Below, in pieces: positions 14,638 through 23,292 of a stretch of DNA of 38,264 nucleotides; the first letter of the stretch is position 1, and each line of letters begins with the position of its first letter. A program made the position numbers and the translations under genes. Source of the stretch: Bacteroides sp. (GTDB lineage Bacteria > Bacteroidota > Bacteroidia > Bacteroidales > Muribaculaceae). The DNA lies in the NCBI GenBank assembly GCA_014802535.1, contig JAAVCC010000008.1:1-38264 (forward strand), given 5' to 3'. The notes under the pieces are model-generated. The model was not told where the DNA came from, did no database searches, and saw only the letters and a program-made list of their open reading frames with translations.

Positions 14638-16869
14638 ATGATGAATTTGCCTTTCAAAAAAATATTTGTTGCTGCGGTCGCTTTTTTATCAGCTATCGGA
14701 GTAAGTGCCGATGACGCCAAATGGATAATTGCCAACGATACGTTATGTAACAAAACCAACACTTGGATTGAGTTTGAGAAAGATTTTGACCTGAAAAAGA
14801 AACCCAAAGAGGCGTTTGTCAAAATCGCCGCCGACTCAAAATATTGGTTGTGGGTGAACGATTCATCAGCTGTTTTTGAGGGTAGTTTGAAACGTGGTCC
14901 AAATCCCAAAGACGGATATTTTGACCTTGTCAATATTGCCCCTTATCTGAAAAAAGGGAGCAATCGTGTGAAAGTGTTGCTTTGCTATTTTGGCAAACCG
15001 GGATTCTCTCATAACGATAGTGGTAAAGCAGGTTTGATTTTTGACGGACAAACCATCGGATTGGGGAGCGACAGCACATGGCTCAGCCGACGTTTGCCTG
15101 AATATGGTACAGCCGGACTGCCCAAGACAAACTATCGTCTATCGGAATCAAACATACGCTATGACGCCCGACTTGAAGGGTCATCAACATTCAAGCCGTC
15201 GGTCGAAATTGGAGAATGGGGTGATGAACCATGGAACAATCTTGTTGAACGTCCTATACCACAATGGAAAAATCACGGAATAGTTTATGCCGAACCCGAA
15301 GTCAAATCAGATGGCAAAGGGAATATAATTTTATCGGTTAAACTCCCATATAATATGCAAATGACACCGGTAATCGAACTGACCGATACAAAAGGGAGCA
15401 CCGAAATCAAATTGGAGACCGATCATGTCAGAGGCGGAAGTGCTGAATGTGTACGCGCTGAATATGTCACAAAACCGGGCGTTCAAAAATATGAATCGCT
15501 CGGCTGGATGAACGGCGATGTCTTGAATATCATCTATCCCGAAAATTCGACGGTAACGGTTAACCGAATCGGCTATCGCGAAACCGGATATGACACCGAT
15601 TTTGAAGGTAGCTTTATATGTAACGACTCAACAATCAATCGGTTCTGGGATAAAGCGATGCGCACGCTTTACGTGAACATGCGTGACAACTATTTTGACT
15701 GTCCCGACCGTGAGAGGGCTCAATGGTGGGGCGACGTGACAATATTGATGGGACAAAGCTACTATCAATTATCGCCTAAAGCCAATGCGCTAATAAAGAA
15801 AGCCATCAACGAATTGGTCGATTGGCAAAAACCCGACGGAACTTTGTATGCTCCGATTCCCGCCTCAAATTGGAACCGCGAACTTCCCGCCCAATCGTTG
15901 GCGGCAATTGGACCTTACGGGTTTACATATTATTATCTACACACTGCCGACACGGCAACAATGCGCCATGTCTATGAACCGGTGAAACGCTATCTCGGAT
16001 TGTGGGAGCTTGATGCCGACGGGCTAACCGCCGAACGCAAAGGCGGTTGGGCATGGGGCGACTGGGGTACAAATGCCGATATGCGCCTTATTCTTGCCGC
16101 GTGGCATTATCTCGCGCTCAAATCGGCTATCCAACTTGCCGAAATAAATGACCGTCAAGAAGATATTCCCGCTTATGAAGCAAGGATGGACAGCATTGCC
16201 TCAGCATTTGACAAATGCTGGAACGGGTATGCCTACCGACATCCTACATATCAAGGTGCTACCGACGACCGCGTACAGGCGATGGCTGTACTGACCGGAA
16301 TTGCCGACAGCTCAAAATATGATCAAATCTTCAAACTATTTCAGTCTCAAGAATATGCGAGCCCATATATGGAAAAATATGTGCTTGAGGCTTTAATGAA
16401 AATGGGACACGGAGATTATGCTGTCAAACGATTCAAGAAACGTTTTAATGATATGATTGCCGACACGACTCATTCAACACTATTTGAAGGATGGCAAGAA
16501 GGCGGATATGGCGGCGGTTCAACCAACCACGCATGGAGTGGCGGCATGTTGACCGTGATTGCCGAAAACATTTGCGGACTGCGTCCACTCAGCCCGGGAT
16601 GGAAAACTTTCATTGTCGAGCCCAACCCGATTTTGAGTGAATGTAACATCGAAGTTCCGTCAGTTGCCGGATTGATCAAAGAGACGTTCAAGGACACTGA
16701 CAAAGAATTCACGCTCAATCTAACCGTTCCCGCGGGCACACAAGCCACGGTAAAACTTCCGGAAAACGACTATAAAGAAGTGACTCTCAACGGTAAAGTC
16801 ATAAACATAGCAGACCTTAAACCGTTAGGCAAAGGCACTTACACTTTTAAATGTCTGAAAAGTTTGTAA
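14638..16869 (+). CDS. Secreted GH78-like (alpha-L-rhamnosidase-type) glycoside hydrolase
   Basis: The 743-residue protein has a signal peptide (hydrophobic FVAAVAFLSAIGVSA, cut before DDAKW). A beta-rich N-terminal half with a YWLWVND jelly-roll motif is followed by an (alpha/alpha)6 catalytic half. The GH78 hallmark appears as YFDCPDRERAQWWGD around residue 355, matching the family DCPxRxERxxWxGD with the general-acid Glu conserved. Near the end GGGSTNHAWSGG and LRPLSPGWKTFIVEPNP are the usual GH78 C-terminal landmarks. It should cleave terminal alpha-rhamnose or a related sugar in the periplasm. No SusC/SusD pair is nearby, so this is not part of a standard polysaccharide-utilisation locus. 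Two adjacent ATGs (14638, 14641) are equally possible starts. Confidence 0.88.
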   Translation: MMNLPFKKIFVAAVAFLSAIGVSADDAKWIIANDTLCNKTNTWIEFEKDFDLKKKPKEAFVKIAADSKYWLWVNDSSAVFEGSLKRGPNPKDGYFDLVNIAPYLKKGSNRVKVLLCYFGKPGFSHNDSGKAGLIFDGQTIGLGSDSTWLSRRLPEYGTAGLPKTNYRLSESNIRYDARLEGSSTFKPSVEIGEWGDEPWNNLVERPIPQWKNHGIVYAEPEVKSDGKGNIILSVKLPYNMQMTPVIELTDTKGSTEIKLETDHVRGGSAECVRAEYVTKPGVQKYESLGWMNGDVLNIIYPENSTVTVNRIGYRETGYDTDFEGSFICNDSTINRFWDKAMRTLYVNMRDNYFDCPDRERAQWWGDVTILMGQSYYQLSPKANALIKKAINELVDWQKPDGTLYAPIPASNWNRELPAQSLAAIGPYGFTYYYLHTADTATMRHVYEPVKRYLGLWELDADGLTAERKGGWAWGDWGTNADMRLILAAWHYLALKSAIQLAEINDRQEDIPAYEARMDSIASAFDKCWNGYAYRHPTYQGATDDRVQAMAVLTGIADSSKYDQIFKLFQSQEYASPYMEKYVLEALMKMGHGDYAVKRFKKRFNDMIADTTHSTLFEGWQEGGYGGGSTNHAWSGGMLTVIAENICGLRPLSPGWKTFIVEPNPILSECNIEVPSVAGLIKETFKDTDKEFTLNLTVPAGTQATVKLPENDYKEVTLNGKVINIADLKPLGKGTYTFKCLKSL

Positions 16870-16894
16870 AAAATCGGAGGTTTGAAAATTACAC

Positions 16895-17806
16895 TTATTT
16901 CTTTGCCAATCGGTCACTCAAAATTAGACCGGCAAGAATCAGTCCGCAACCAATGTAACCCACAATTGAAATTGTTTCATTCAAAATAAAATAGGCAAGC
17001 ACGAGAGTCACGACCGATTGAAGATAAAGATAGTTGTTTGTAACGATTGCGCCCAAAGTGGCAGTCGCCCTTGAGAAAAAGAAGAACCCGAGCAGCGAAC
17101 AACAGATGCCGAGAAAGGCAATATTAATGATTACACCCGGACGCATCAAAACAGACAAAGGGCTCATATCAGGCTCCATTATTAAAAAAGGTATTGCAGT
17201 TACAAGACCATAAAAAAATGTTTTACGCGTAATGAAAAGCGAATCATAATAAACATTCACCTTTCTTAAAATTATGCTGTAAAATGCAAAACTGAATGCA
17301 GCCGATAAAGCAAGCAGATCGCCAAACGGCATTATCTGGAAATTAAACCCTGAATTAAAAATAACGCAACTAACACCAATCAGAGCCACAATCGAACCGA
17401 GATATACCCCCTTGGCAGGGCGTTCATTGCGGTAGAACACGCCAATCAACAGCGTAGTCAACAATGGGCTGATACTTGTAATGAGCGACACATTTGCCAC
17501 ATATGTATATTTAAGAGCAAAATTCTCAGCAATAAAATAGATCGACCCCGAAGTCAAACCACATATAGCCAACAAGATTTCATCACGCAGATTGTTTGCC
17601 CATAACCGTTTGTGGCTTACAAAAATTATAAATAAATATGCTAATAAGAAACGGTAGATATATATTTCGACAGCATGAAGTCCGTTATCAAGCAAAACTC
17701 TTGTCGATACAAACGACGATCCCCAAAATATGATTGTAATGAGGGCAGCCAGATGATACCAGGCAAATTTAGATGATGAGTTTAGTGATTTATCTGTGTC
17801 AGACAT
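16895..17806 (-). CDS. EamA-family (DMT superfamily) transporter
   Basis: From the ATG at 17806 the product is 303 residues with ten predicted membrane helices in two EamA repeats. The first begins ALITIIFWGSSFVSTRVLL and includes SLITSISPLLTTLLIGVFYRNE. The second includes FGDLLALSAAFSFAFYSIILRK and ATLGAIVTNNYLYLQSVVTLVLAYFILNE. The family exports small metabolites or amino acids, but the substrate cannot be read from sequence. An in-frame ATG at 17842 lies only 9 bp from the -7 box at 17851 and would leave almost no leader, so 17806 is preferred. The gene is convergent with the GH78-like gene, with 25 bp between stops. Confidence 0.88.
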   Translation of the reverse strand: MSDTDKSLNSSSKFAWYHLAALITIIFWGSSFVSTRVLLDNGLHAVEIYIYRFLLAYLFIIFVSHKRLWANNLRDEILLAICGLTSGSIYFIAENFALKYTYVANVSLITSISPLLTTLLIGVFYRNERPAKGVYLGSIVALIGVSCVIFNSGFNFQIMPFGDLLALSAAFSFAFYSIILRKVNVYYDSLFITRKTFFYGLVTAIPFLIMEPDMSPLSVLMRPGVIINIAFLGICCSLLGFFFFSRATATLGAIVTNNYLYLQSVVTLVLAYFILNETISIVGYIGCGLILAGLILSDRLAKK

Positions 17807-17850
17807 GGGTTTGAATATAACGTAAAATTTGTTGAAGTTCAAATTTTATG

Positions 17851-17858
17851 CAAAATTA
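17851..17858 (-). promoter_or_regulatory. -7 box for the EamA transporter gene
   Basis: The minus strand reads TAATTTTG followed by C. Transcription would begin near 17844, which decides the start at 17806 over 17842. Confidence 0.7.
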
Positions 17859-17981
17859 GCAACTTTTTTTTTGTCATCAAAAACAAGTTGGTTTAATTTT
17901 TTGTATTAATATTAGAAATGAAAAAAATCAACATAACCTAAGAATACGTAAATTTATTTATAACTTTAAACGAAACATATT

Positions 17982-18677
17982 ATGCGAACTCTCAAAACAA
18001 CAGTAGCGGCATTATTGGCCGGATGTATGTTCTTAACAGGTTGTAACATGAACAAAACCGGCAAGGGTGCCTTGATCGGAGGCGGCGGCGGTGCCGCACT
18101 CGGAGCCGGAATCGGCGCACTCTTTGGCGGTGGTAAAGGAGCCGGAATCGGTAGTGCAATCGGTGCGGCAGTCGGTGCGGGAGCCGGAGCTCTTATCGGT
18201 CGCAAAATGGACAAACAAGAAGCCGAGCTGAAACAGCAGCTTGCTCAATCGGCAAATGTCGAACAAGTTACCGATGCCAACGGTCTTCAAGCAATTAAAG
18301 TTACATTTGAAAGCGGCATTTTGTTCCCGACCAACGGCACTACAATCAGCGCCAACGCAAGTAGAGAACTTTCAGAGTTTGCAAATTCACTTATACAGCA
18401 CCCCGGAACCGATGTTCAGATTTATGGATTTACCGACAACACCGGGTCAATGGCAGTTAACCAACGTGTTGCCAACGGACGAGCCGACTCAGTTCTCAGC
18501 TATCTCGCCCAGTGTGGTGTTTCACCCACACGCTTGAAAGCACAAGGCGTTCCGATGGCCGACTATGTCGCATCAAACGAAACAGCCGCCGGACGTGCAC
18601 AAAACCGCCGTGTTGAAATCTATATCACCGCCAGTCCTCAAATGATTCAGCAGGCCGAGGCAGGAACACTGCAATAA
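17982..18677 (+). CDS. OmpA-family lipoprotein with glycine zipper
   Basis: The 231-residue protein has a lipobox (MFLTGC, lipidated Cys21). A Gly/Ala-rich glycine-zipper stretch follows (about residues 28-72, GGGGGAALGAGIGALFGGG and onward), and then an OmpA-C peptidoglycan-binding domain (about 105-215). The domain shows QIYGFTDNTGSMAVNQRVANGRA and GRAQNRRVEIYI, including the Asp and Arg that contact diaminopimelate. The layout matches YiaD-type outer-membrane lipoproteins that tie the envelope to peptidoglycan. A TAACTTTA box at 17961 is a weak promoter candidate. The terminator at 18700 makes it monocistronic. Confidence 0.93.
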   Translation: MRTLKTTVAALLAGCMFLTGCNMNKTGKGALIGGGGGAALGAGIGALFGGGKGAGIGSAIGAAVGAGAGALIGRKMDKQEAELKQQLAQSANVEQVTDANGLQAIKVTFESGILFPTNGTTISANASRELSEFANSLIQHPGTDVQIYGFTDNTGSMAVNQRVANGRADSVLSYLAQCGVSPTRLKAQGVPMADYVASNETAAGRAQNRRVEIYITASPQMIQQAEAGTLQ

Positions 18678-18699
18678 ACAACAAATATAACATACTATA

Positions 18700-18733
18700 A
18701 ACGGACAAGCATTTTAGCTTGCCCGTTTTTTTA
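18700..18733 (+). terminator. Terminator of the OmpA lipoprotein gene
   Basis: AACGG-a-CAAGC (18700-18710) pairs with GCTTG-c-CCGTT (18717-18727) with one mismatch, followed by a T-run. Confidence 0.85.
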
Positions 18734-18810
18734 TTAAGCCAATTAAGGATTTTTTTCATTAATAAATAAATTTGACGTAAAAAAATGCCTAATTATTGAA
18801 AAAATAATTG

Positions 18811-18818
18811 TAAATTTG
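18811..18818 (+). promoter_or_regulatory. -7 box for hpt-adk
   Basis: TAAATTTG followed by C lies 26 bp before the hpt ATG. Confidence 0.7.
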
Positions 18819-18836
18819 CGCCAATATTTATAAACG

Positions 18837-19376
18837 ATGAAACAAGTACAATACAACGGGCTGACATTTGTGCCCTTTATCAGCAAGGAAGAAATCGCCA
18901 AACGCGTTCGCGAGATTGCAGCCGACATCAAAGCCGACTTTGATGGTACGGTTCCATTGTTTATTTGTGTGTTGAACGGAGCCTTTCCGTTTGCCGCCGA
19001 CCTATTCAGAGCCGTTGATATGGATGCCGAAATAACTTTTATACGACTTAAAAGTTATCAGGGCACCGAAACCTCGGGTAAAGTCAAAGAAATAGTCGGA
19101 TTAAGTGAAGACATTAAGGGTCGCAACGTCATCATCATTGAAGACATTGTCGATACGGGTCATACATTGGCAAAACTTGTTACCGATCTTCAACAAAAAG
19201 AACCGGCACGTTTGAAAATCGCGACACTACTCTTCAAGCCCGAAGCCGAGCGCAACGGAGTAAAACCCGACTATGTCGGCTTCTCGATCGATCCACGTTT
19301 TATCATCGGATATGGCCTCGACCTCGACGGCATGGCACGCAACCTTGAAGATATCTATGTATTGAAACAGGATTAA
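18837..19376 (+). CDS. hpt: Hypoxanthine phosphoribosyltransferase
   Basis: The 179-residue cytoplasmic enzyme has the PRPP-binding loop VIIIEDIVDTGHTLAKL (about residues 99-115), a CVLNGAFPFAADL segment for pyrophosphate binding, and FIRLKSYQGTETSGKV. The length and the Asp pair in EDIVDTG are standard for HPRT. It salvages hypoxanthine (and guanine) to IMP or GMP. The next gene, adk, begins 50 bp later with no terminator between, so the two purine-nucleotide genes are probably co-transcribed. Confidence 0.95.
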   Translation: MKQVQYNGLTFVPFISKEEIAKRVREIAADIKADFDGTVPLFICVLNGAFPFAADLFRAVDMDAEITFIRLKSYQGTETSGKVKEIVGLSEDIKGRNVIIIEDIVDTGHTLAKLVTDLQQKEPARLKIATLLFKPEAERNGVKPDYVGFSIDPRFIIGYGLDLDGMARNLEDIYVLKQD

Positions 19377-19426
19377 AAATCAAACAGGCAATACAATATT
19401 TATTAATTTAGATATAGAATCATAAA

Positions 19427-20011
19427 ATGTTTAATGTAGTTATATTTGGAGCCCCGGGCAGTGGAAAAGGAACCCAAAGTGAAAACCTTATTAATGAATA
19501 TGGTCTCTACCATATCTCAACCGGTGAAGTGCTTCGTGACCATATAGCTCGTGAGACCGAACTTGGTAAAATTGCTCAAAACTATATTTCACAAGGTCAA
19601 CTTATTCCCGACGATCTGATGGTAAACATCCTTGAAGATCTCCTTGACCAAAACCCTAAAGAAACAGCTAAAGGCGTGATTTTTGACGGATTTCCCCGCA
19701 CTGTTCCTCAGGCACAAGCTCTAAAAGATATGCTTAACAAAAGAGGATCAAAAGTTCATGCAGTTGTCGGTCTTGAAGTCAATGACGATGAACTCGTTGA
19801 ACGCATACTCAAACGCGGACGTGAAACCGGACGCGCCGATGACAATCTTGAAACTGTCAAAAAACGTCTTGACGTTTATCACAGCCAAACACTCCCCCTT
19901 CGCGACTACTATACCAAAGAAGGGAAATATCATGCAATTAAAGGAACAGGTGAAGTATCTCAGATTTTCAATACAATAAAAGAGAAACTTGACAATATCA
20001 AAAACGCATAA
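19427..20011 (+). CDS. adk: Adenylate kinase
   Basis: The 194-residue protein has the P-loop GAPGSGKGTQ (residues 7-16), HISTGEVLRD for AMP binding, DGFPRTVPQAQAL, and the LID start GRETGRADDN. The LID is short and lacks the four-Cys zinc motif, so this is the short form of the family. It equilibrates AMP + ATP with 2 ADP. A terminator follows at 20060. Confidence 0.97.
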   Translation: MFNVVIFGAPGSGKGTQSENLINEYGLYHISTGEVLRDHIARETELGKIAQNYISQGQLIPDDLMVNILEDLLDQNPKETAKGVIFDGFPRTVPQAQALKDMLNKRGSKVHAVVGLEVNDDELVERILKRGRETGRADDNLETVKKRLDVYHSQTLPLRDYYTKEGKYHAIKGTGEVSQIFNTIKEKLDNIKNA

Positions 20012-20059
20012 TCATCTCATCTATCCATATCAATCTCATAACGTAGATAAATACTAAAG

Positions 20060-20102
20060 CGGCTCCCCTCCTCTGCGAAGATAAGGGAGCCGTAAATTTT
20101 TT
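20060..20102. terminator. Terminator between adk and the convergent OmpA gene
   Basis: CGGCTCCC (20060-20067) pairs with GGGAGCCG (20085-20092) and is followed by TAAATTTTTT. It ends adk transcription. Confidence 0.8.
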
Positions 20103-20120
20103 CAAAAATTTTTATAGAAT

Positions 20121-20789
20121 TTATTTTGACTGAATGCTCTGAATCAAATCGACATCGGGAACAATAAAAATTTCAAGTCGCCGGTTTGCAGCACGATTAC
20201 GTCGCGTTGTATTGGGCAAGAGCGGGTCGCCTGCACCAATTCCGTAATAACGAAGTCCACCGGGGCTCTCAACATTCTGTTCAAACCATTGGCTAACCGA
20301 TTTTGCTCGTTGGTCAGACAATTTCTCGGTGTATGCAGGGTCACCGGTGTTGTCGGTATGCACGGCAAGCAACAATTTGTAACGGCCGGGAGTGCGCAAA
20401 TAGGCACTGAACGGTTCAAGCAACTGGCGAGCATATACCTCTTGCAACGATGTTTCATTGGGTGCAAACATCTTGTCGGTCGGGATTGTGACAATTAACA
20501 CCTGACCGTTTCGGGTCGATTTAACATCATAGCCCAAGTGATGTAATGATTCAGCTTGTTGCATCATCGATGCTTTAACTGCATTTGACAATTTATCAGG
20601 CACCACAGGGGTCGCAATTTCATTAGTCAACAAGTGTTCATCGGGGTCGGCAACCACGACTTTATTTTTATTGTTATTTGCTTTTATAGTAGCGGCTGAC
20701 GGTTTCAAACGTTTAAAAAATTGTGCATCGGCATGAAAACATGAAGCCAAAGCAGCAACGATAAACAAGGCTTTAAAAATTCGTGACAT
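20121..20789 (-). CDS. OmpA-domain envelope protein
   Basis: The 222-residue protein starts with a secretion signal. The sequence ALASC at residues 13-17 could be a lipobox, or ADAQ a few residues later could be a type-I cleavage site. An unstructured Lys/Asn-rich stretch follows, then an OmpA-C domain (about 100-210) with LLAVHTDNTGDPAYTEKLSDQRA and RNRAANRRLEIFI. It is a diverged relative of the lipoprotein at 17982 without the glycine zipper. It starts 22 bp after the acidic-protein gene on the same strand, so the two are probably one transcript. Confidence 0.88.
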   Translation of the reverse strand: MSRIFKALFIVAALASCFHADAQFFKRLKPSAATIKANNNKNKVVVADPDEHLLTNEIATPVVPDKLSNAVKASMMQQAESLHHLGYDVKSTRNGQVLIVTIPTDKMFAPNETSLQEVYARQLLEPFSAYLRTPGRYKLLLAVHTDNTGDPAYTEKLSDQRAKSVSQWFEQNVESPGGLRYYGIGAGDPLLPNTTRRNRAANRRLEIFIVPDVDLIQSIQSK

Positions 20790-20811
20790 ATATAAATATG
20801 TGTATTTCTAA

Positions 20812-21120
20812 TTAATCTTCGAGTGATGATTCATAATCGAGTTCTGCCTCGACAAGAGCTCTGACATATTGAGGGTCGAGTTTGGCGCCCTTATCTTTAC
20901 GCAACATTCGGGTTACATAATCGGTAAGGTCACCGACAATGTCTTCGTCGGCATCATCGTCATCATCCATATCGATTTCAAGCATACCGTTTTCCTCATA
21001 ATATTCCCAAATCATGTCGAGCACATTGAAAAGCTCGTCATCGTCATATATTGAAGCAACGTCGGCCGGAAGAGCGGCTCTCATCTGCCTGATAGCATTA
21101 TTTTCGTCAAATTCTTTCAT
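20812..21120 (-). CDS. Small, highly acidic cytoplasmic protein of unknown function
   Basis: From the ATG at 21120 the product is 102 residues. It is very rich in Asp and Glu, including a run of seven acidic residues broken by one Ala in the middle (MDDDDDADED), and carries a C-terminal helical part (YVTRMLRKDKG to ALVEAELDYE). It has no signal peptide or membrane segment. I do not recognise a named family, though similar short acidic proteins recur in Bacteroidales from memory. A TTG two codons upstream is a less likely start. It leads the OmpA-domain gene at 20789. Confidence 0.75.
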   Translation of the reverse strand: MKEFDENNAIRQMRAALPADVASIYDDDELFNVLDMIWEYYEENGMLEIDMDDDDDADEDIVGDLTDYVTRMLRKDKGAKLDPQYVRALVEAELDYESSLED

Positions 21121-21344
21121 AACCAAATATAAATTTGACTATAAAGTTAGGTATTATATTTATAAATATGGCAATCCGCCCCTCTTTTTTGTGAAAATTT
21201 AAGGAATTACCATTAAAAACAAAGAATAATGGATGTCAGTCATAGAATGTAACAAAATTCAATAGCACACTTTCGGGGGCATAAATTTGTTAAAATGTCT
21301 ATAATTAATTGATGATAAAGGGTGATTATTTTGAAAAAAAGCCG

Positions 21345-21352
21345 TAACTTTG
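21345..21352 (+). promoter_or_regulatory. -7 box for the AspT-like transporter gene
   Basis: TAACTTTG followed by CAC is a full consensus match 72 bp before the start at 21417. Confidence 0.75.
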
Positions 21353-21416
21353 CACAATAAATCAGAGAACAAGACTTAATAAGCTATAAATCAATTAATT
21401 AACTTCTAAAATTTAA

Positions 21417-23069
21417 ATGGACCTTATCAAACTTTTATCGCCGCACAATTTTGACTTAGGAGCAACAATAATATTGTACTCTTTTGTGATTGCTGTCGGA
21501 TTGTGTCTCGGCAAATTAAAAGTAAAAGGTGTGTCTCTCGGTGTAACATTTGTGCTGTTTGTCGGCATTATAATGGGCGCCAACGGCTATGAAGTTGACA
21601 CACACGTTTTAAAATTTGTACGCGAGTTTGGATTAATCCTGTTTATTTTTGCAATCGGTCTTCAAGTTGGACCCGGTTTCTTCTCATCGTTCCGCGAAGG
21701 CGGCGTCAGGCTTAACATTCTCGCCGTTTCGGCAATAGCGTTAAACGTTATTATCGTTCTTATAATATATTTTATTGAAGGTGGAAACACTTCGATAAGC
21801 GCACTCGTCGGCATCATGTCGGGAGCAGTAACCAATACACCGGGACTTGCAGCCGCTCAGCAAACAGTCGGTAATATAGAGGCTGAAAACCTGATGGCTA
21901 TGGGATATGCCGCCGCTTATCCTCTCGGTGTTGTCGGTATCATCGCCGCAATGTTTATCATTAAGGCAATCTTCAGAATTCGTGTTGAAGACGAGATTCG
22001 TCAGATTGAGGAATATCAGGAGAACAGCCAGTTGAAACCCTACGTTATGACAATCGAAGTCACCAACAAGCTTGTTGACGGAATGAGTGTGCAGAAGCTT
22101 CATCAAATCATCAACTGCAACTTTGTGGTTTCACGATTGATGAAAGCCGACGGCTCAATTGTCATTCCTATGGCATCAACCGAAATCAACCTCGGAGACC
22201 GTTTGCGCACCGTACTCTCTGCCAACGACAAAGAACGCTTCTCAGCTCTCATTGGTGTTGAAAGCGATGTTGATCTTGAGGAAGCATCACCAACAAATGT
22301 GGTATCACGCCGCATTTTGGTTACTCAGCCTTCATATAACGGTGTCACACTCGGTTCACTCCGTCTTCATAACGGTTACAGCCTTAACGCCACACGCGTA
22401 AACCGTGCCGGCGTCGATCTTCTTGCCGAGCCGGGACTTCGCCTTCAAATCGGTGACCGACTCACTGTTGTTGGTCCGCTTGAAGACATTGACCGTCTCG
22501 CCCAAAAGATGGGTAACTCTATGAAACGCCTAAACCAACCCAACCTTATCACGATATTTGTCGGCATACTTTTCGGTATTCTCGTGGGTTCAATTAATGT
22601 TGGCTTCGGTATGAAACTCGGACTCGCCGGCGGACCTCTTGTAGTGGCAATCTTGATGAGCCGTTTTGGATATAAACTCAAGCTTGTAACCTACACTTCG
22701 ACATCGGCATCGATGATGCTAAGAGAGATCGGTATCTGTCTGTTCCTTGCGTCGGTCGGCATCTCGGCAGGACAAGGTTTTGTTGACACCGTCTTTAATG
22801 AAACCGGTATGTGGTGGGTTATATGGGGCTTTATCATCACCGTCGTTCCGTTGATTATAGTAGGATGTGTAGCCCGCTGGAAATATAAAATCAATTACCT
22901 CACCATCATGGGTATGTTTTCGGGTGGTTACACCGATCCCCCGGCACTCGCATATGCCAATAACTCAACAGCCAATGATGCACCGGCAGTTGCATATGCC
23001 ACGGTGTATCCATTGACCATGTTCCTCAGAGTTGTTGCAGCTCAGGCATTGATTCTTTGCCTGGCATAA
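21417..23069 (+). CDS. AspT/YidE-type transporter with two RCK-C domains
   Basis: The 550-residue protein has the family architecture. A membrane half (residues 1-195, with FAIGLQVGPGFFSSFREGG and GAVTNTPGLAAAQ) is followed by two cytoplasmic TrkA-C/RCK-C domains (about 205-285 and 295-370). A second membrane half (375-550, with LASVGISAGQGFVDTVF and GGYTDPPALAYAN) repeats the first. The GxxTxxPxLA motif in each half marks the aspartate:alanine exchanger superfamily. Substrate is unknown; aspartate/alanine exchange is only proven for AspT itself. It is monocistronic, bounded by the terminator at 23105. Confidence 0.92.
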   Translation: MDLIKLLSPHNFDLGATIILYSFVIAVGLCLGKLKVKGVSLGVTFVLFVGIIMGANGYEVDTHVLKFVREFGLILFIFAIGLQVGPGFFSSFREGGVRLNILAVSAIALNVIIVLIIYFIEGGNTSISALVGIMSGAVTNTPGLAAAQQTVGNIEAENLMAMGYAAAYPLGVVGIIAAMFIIKAIFRIRVEDEIRQIEEYQENSQLKPYVMTIEVTNKLVDGMSVQKLHQIINCNFVVSRLMKADGSIVIPMASTEINLGDRLRTVLSANDKERFSALIGVESDVDLEEASPTNVVSRRILVTQPSYNGVTLGSLRLHNGYSLNATRVNRAGVDLLAEPGLRLQIGDRLTVVGPLEDIDRLAQKMGNSMKRLNQPNLITIFVGILFGILVGSINVGFGMKLGLAGGPLVVAILMSRFGYKLKLVTYTSTSASMMLREIGICLFLASVGISAGQGFVDTVFNETGMWWVIWGFIITVVPLIIVGCVARWKYKINYLTIMGMFSGGYTDPPALAYANNSTANDAPAVAYATVYPLTMFLRVVAAQALILCLA

Positions 23070-23104
23070 AAACAGATTACTCTCTGATTCATTACATAAT
23101 CAGA

Positions 23105-23142
23105 AATAAGGCTCGACATCACCAGTCGAGCCTTATTTTTTA
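23105..23142 (+). terminator. Terminator of the AspT-like gene
   Basis: AATAAGGCTCGAC (23105-23117) pairs perfectly with GTCGAGCCTTATT (23125-23137), followed by a T-run. Confidence 0.92.
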
Positions 23143-23247
23143 ACTAAAAAAACGCAAATCGACCTCAAAATTTAGTTTTTAAACTCAAAAACTGACAGTT
23201 AGACGATTTATTTTTGTAAAAAATGACATAAACTCCGTTTTTTTTCG

Positions 23248-23255
23248 TACCTTTG
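23248..23255 (+). promoter_or_regulatory. -7 box for pnp
   Basis: TACCTTTG followed by CAC lies 38 bp before the pnp ATG. Confidence 0.75.
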
Positions 23256-23292
23256 CACCAATTTTGAAGTTTAAAAAGAATTAGAAACATTT

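Noticed and set aside
18060-18215. Gly/Ala-coding repetitive stretch, considered as a separate low-complexity repeat
   Set aside because: It is the glycine zipper of the OmpA-family lipoprotein, a normal part of that protein class.
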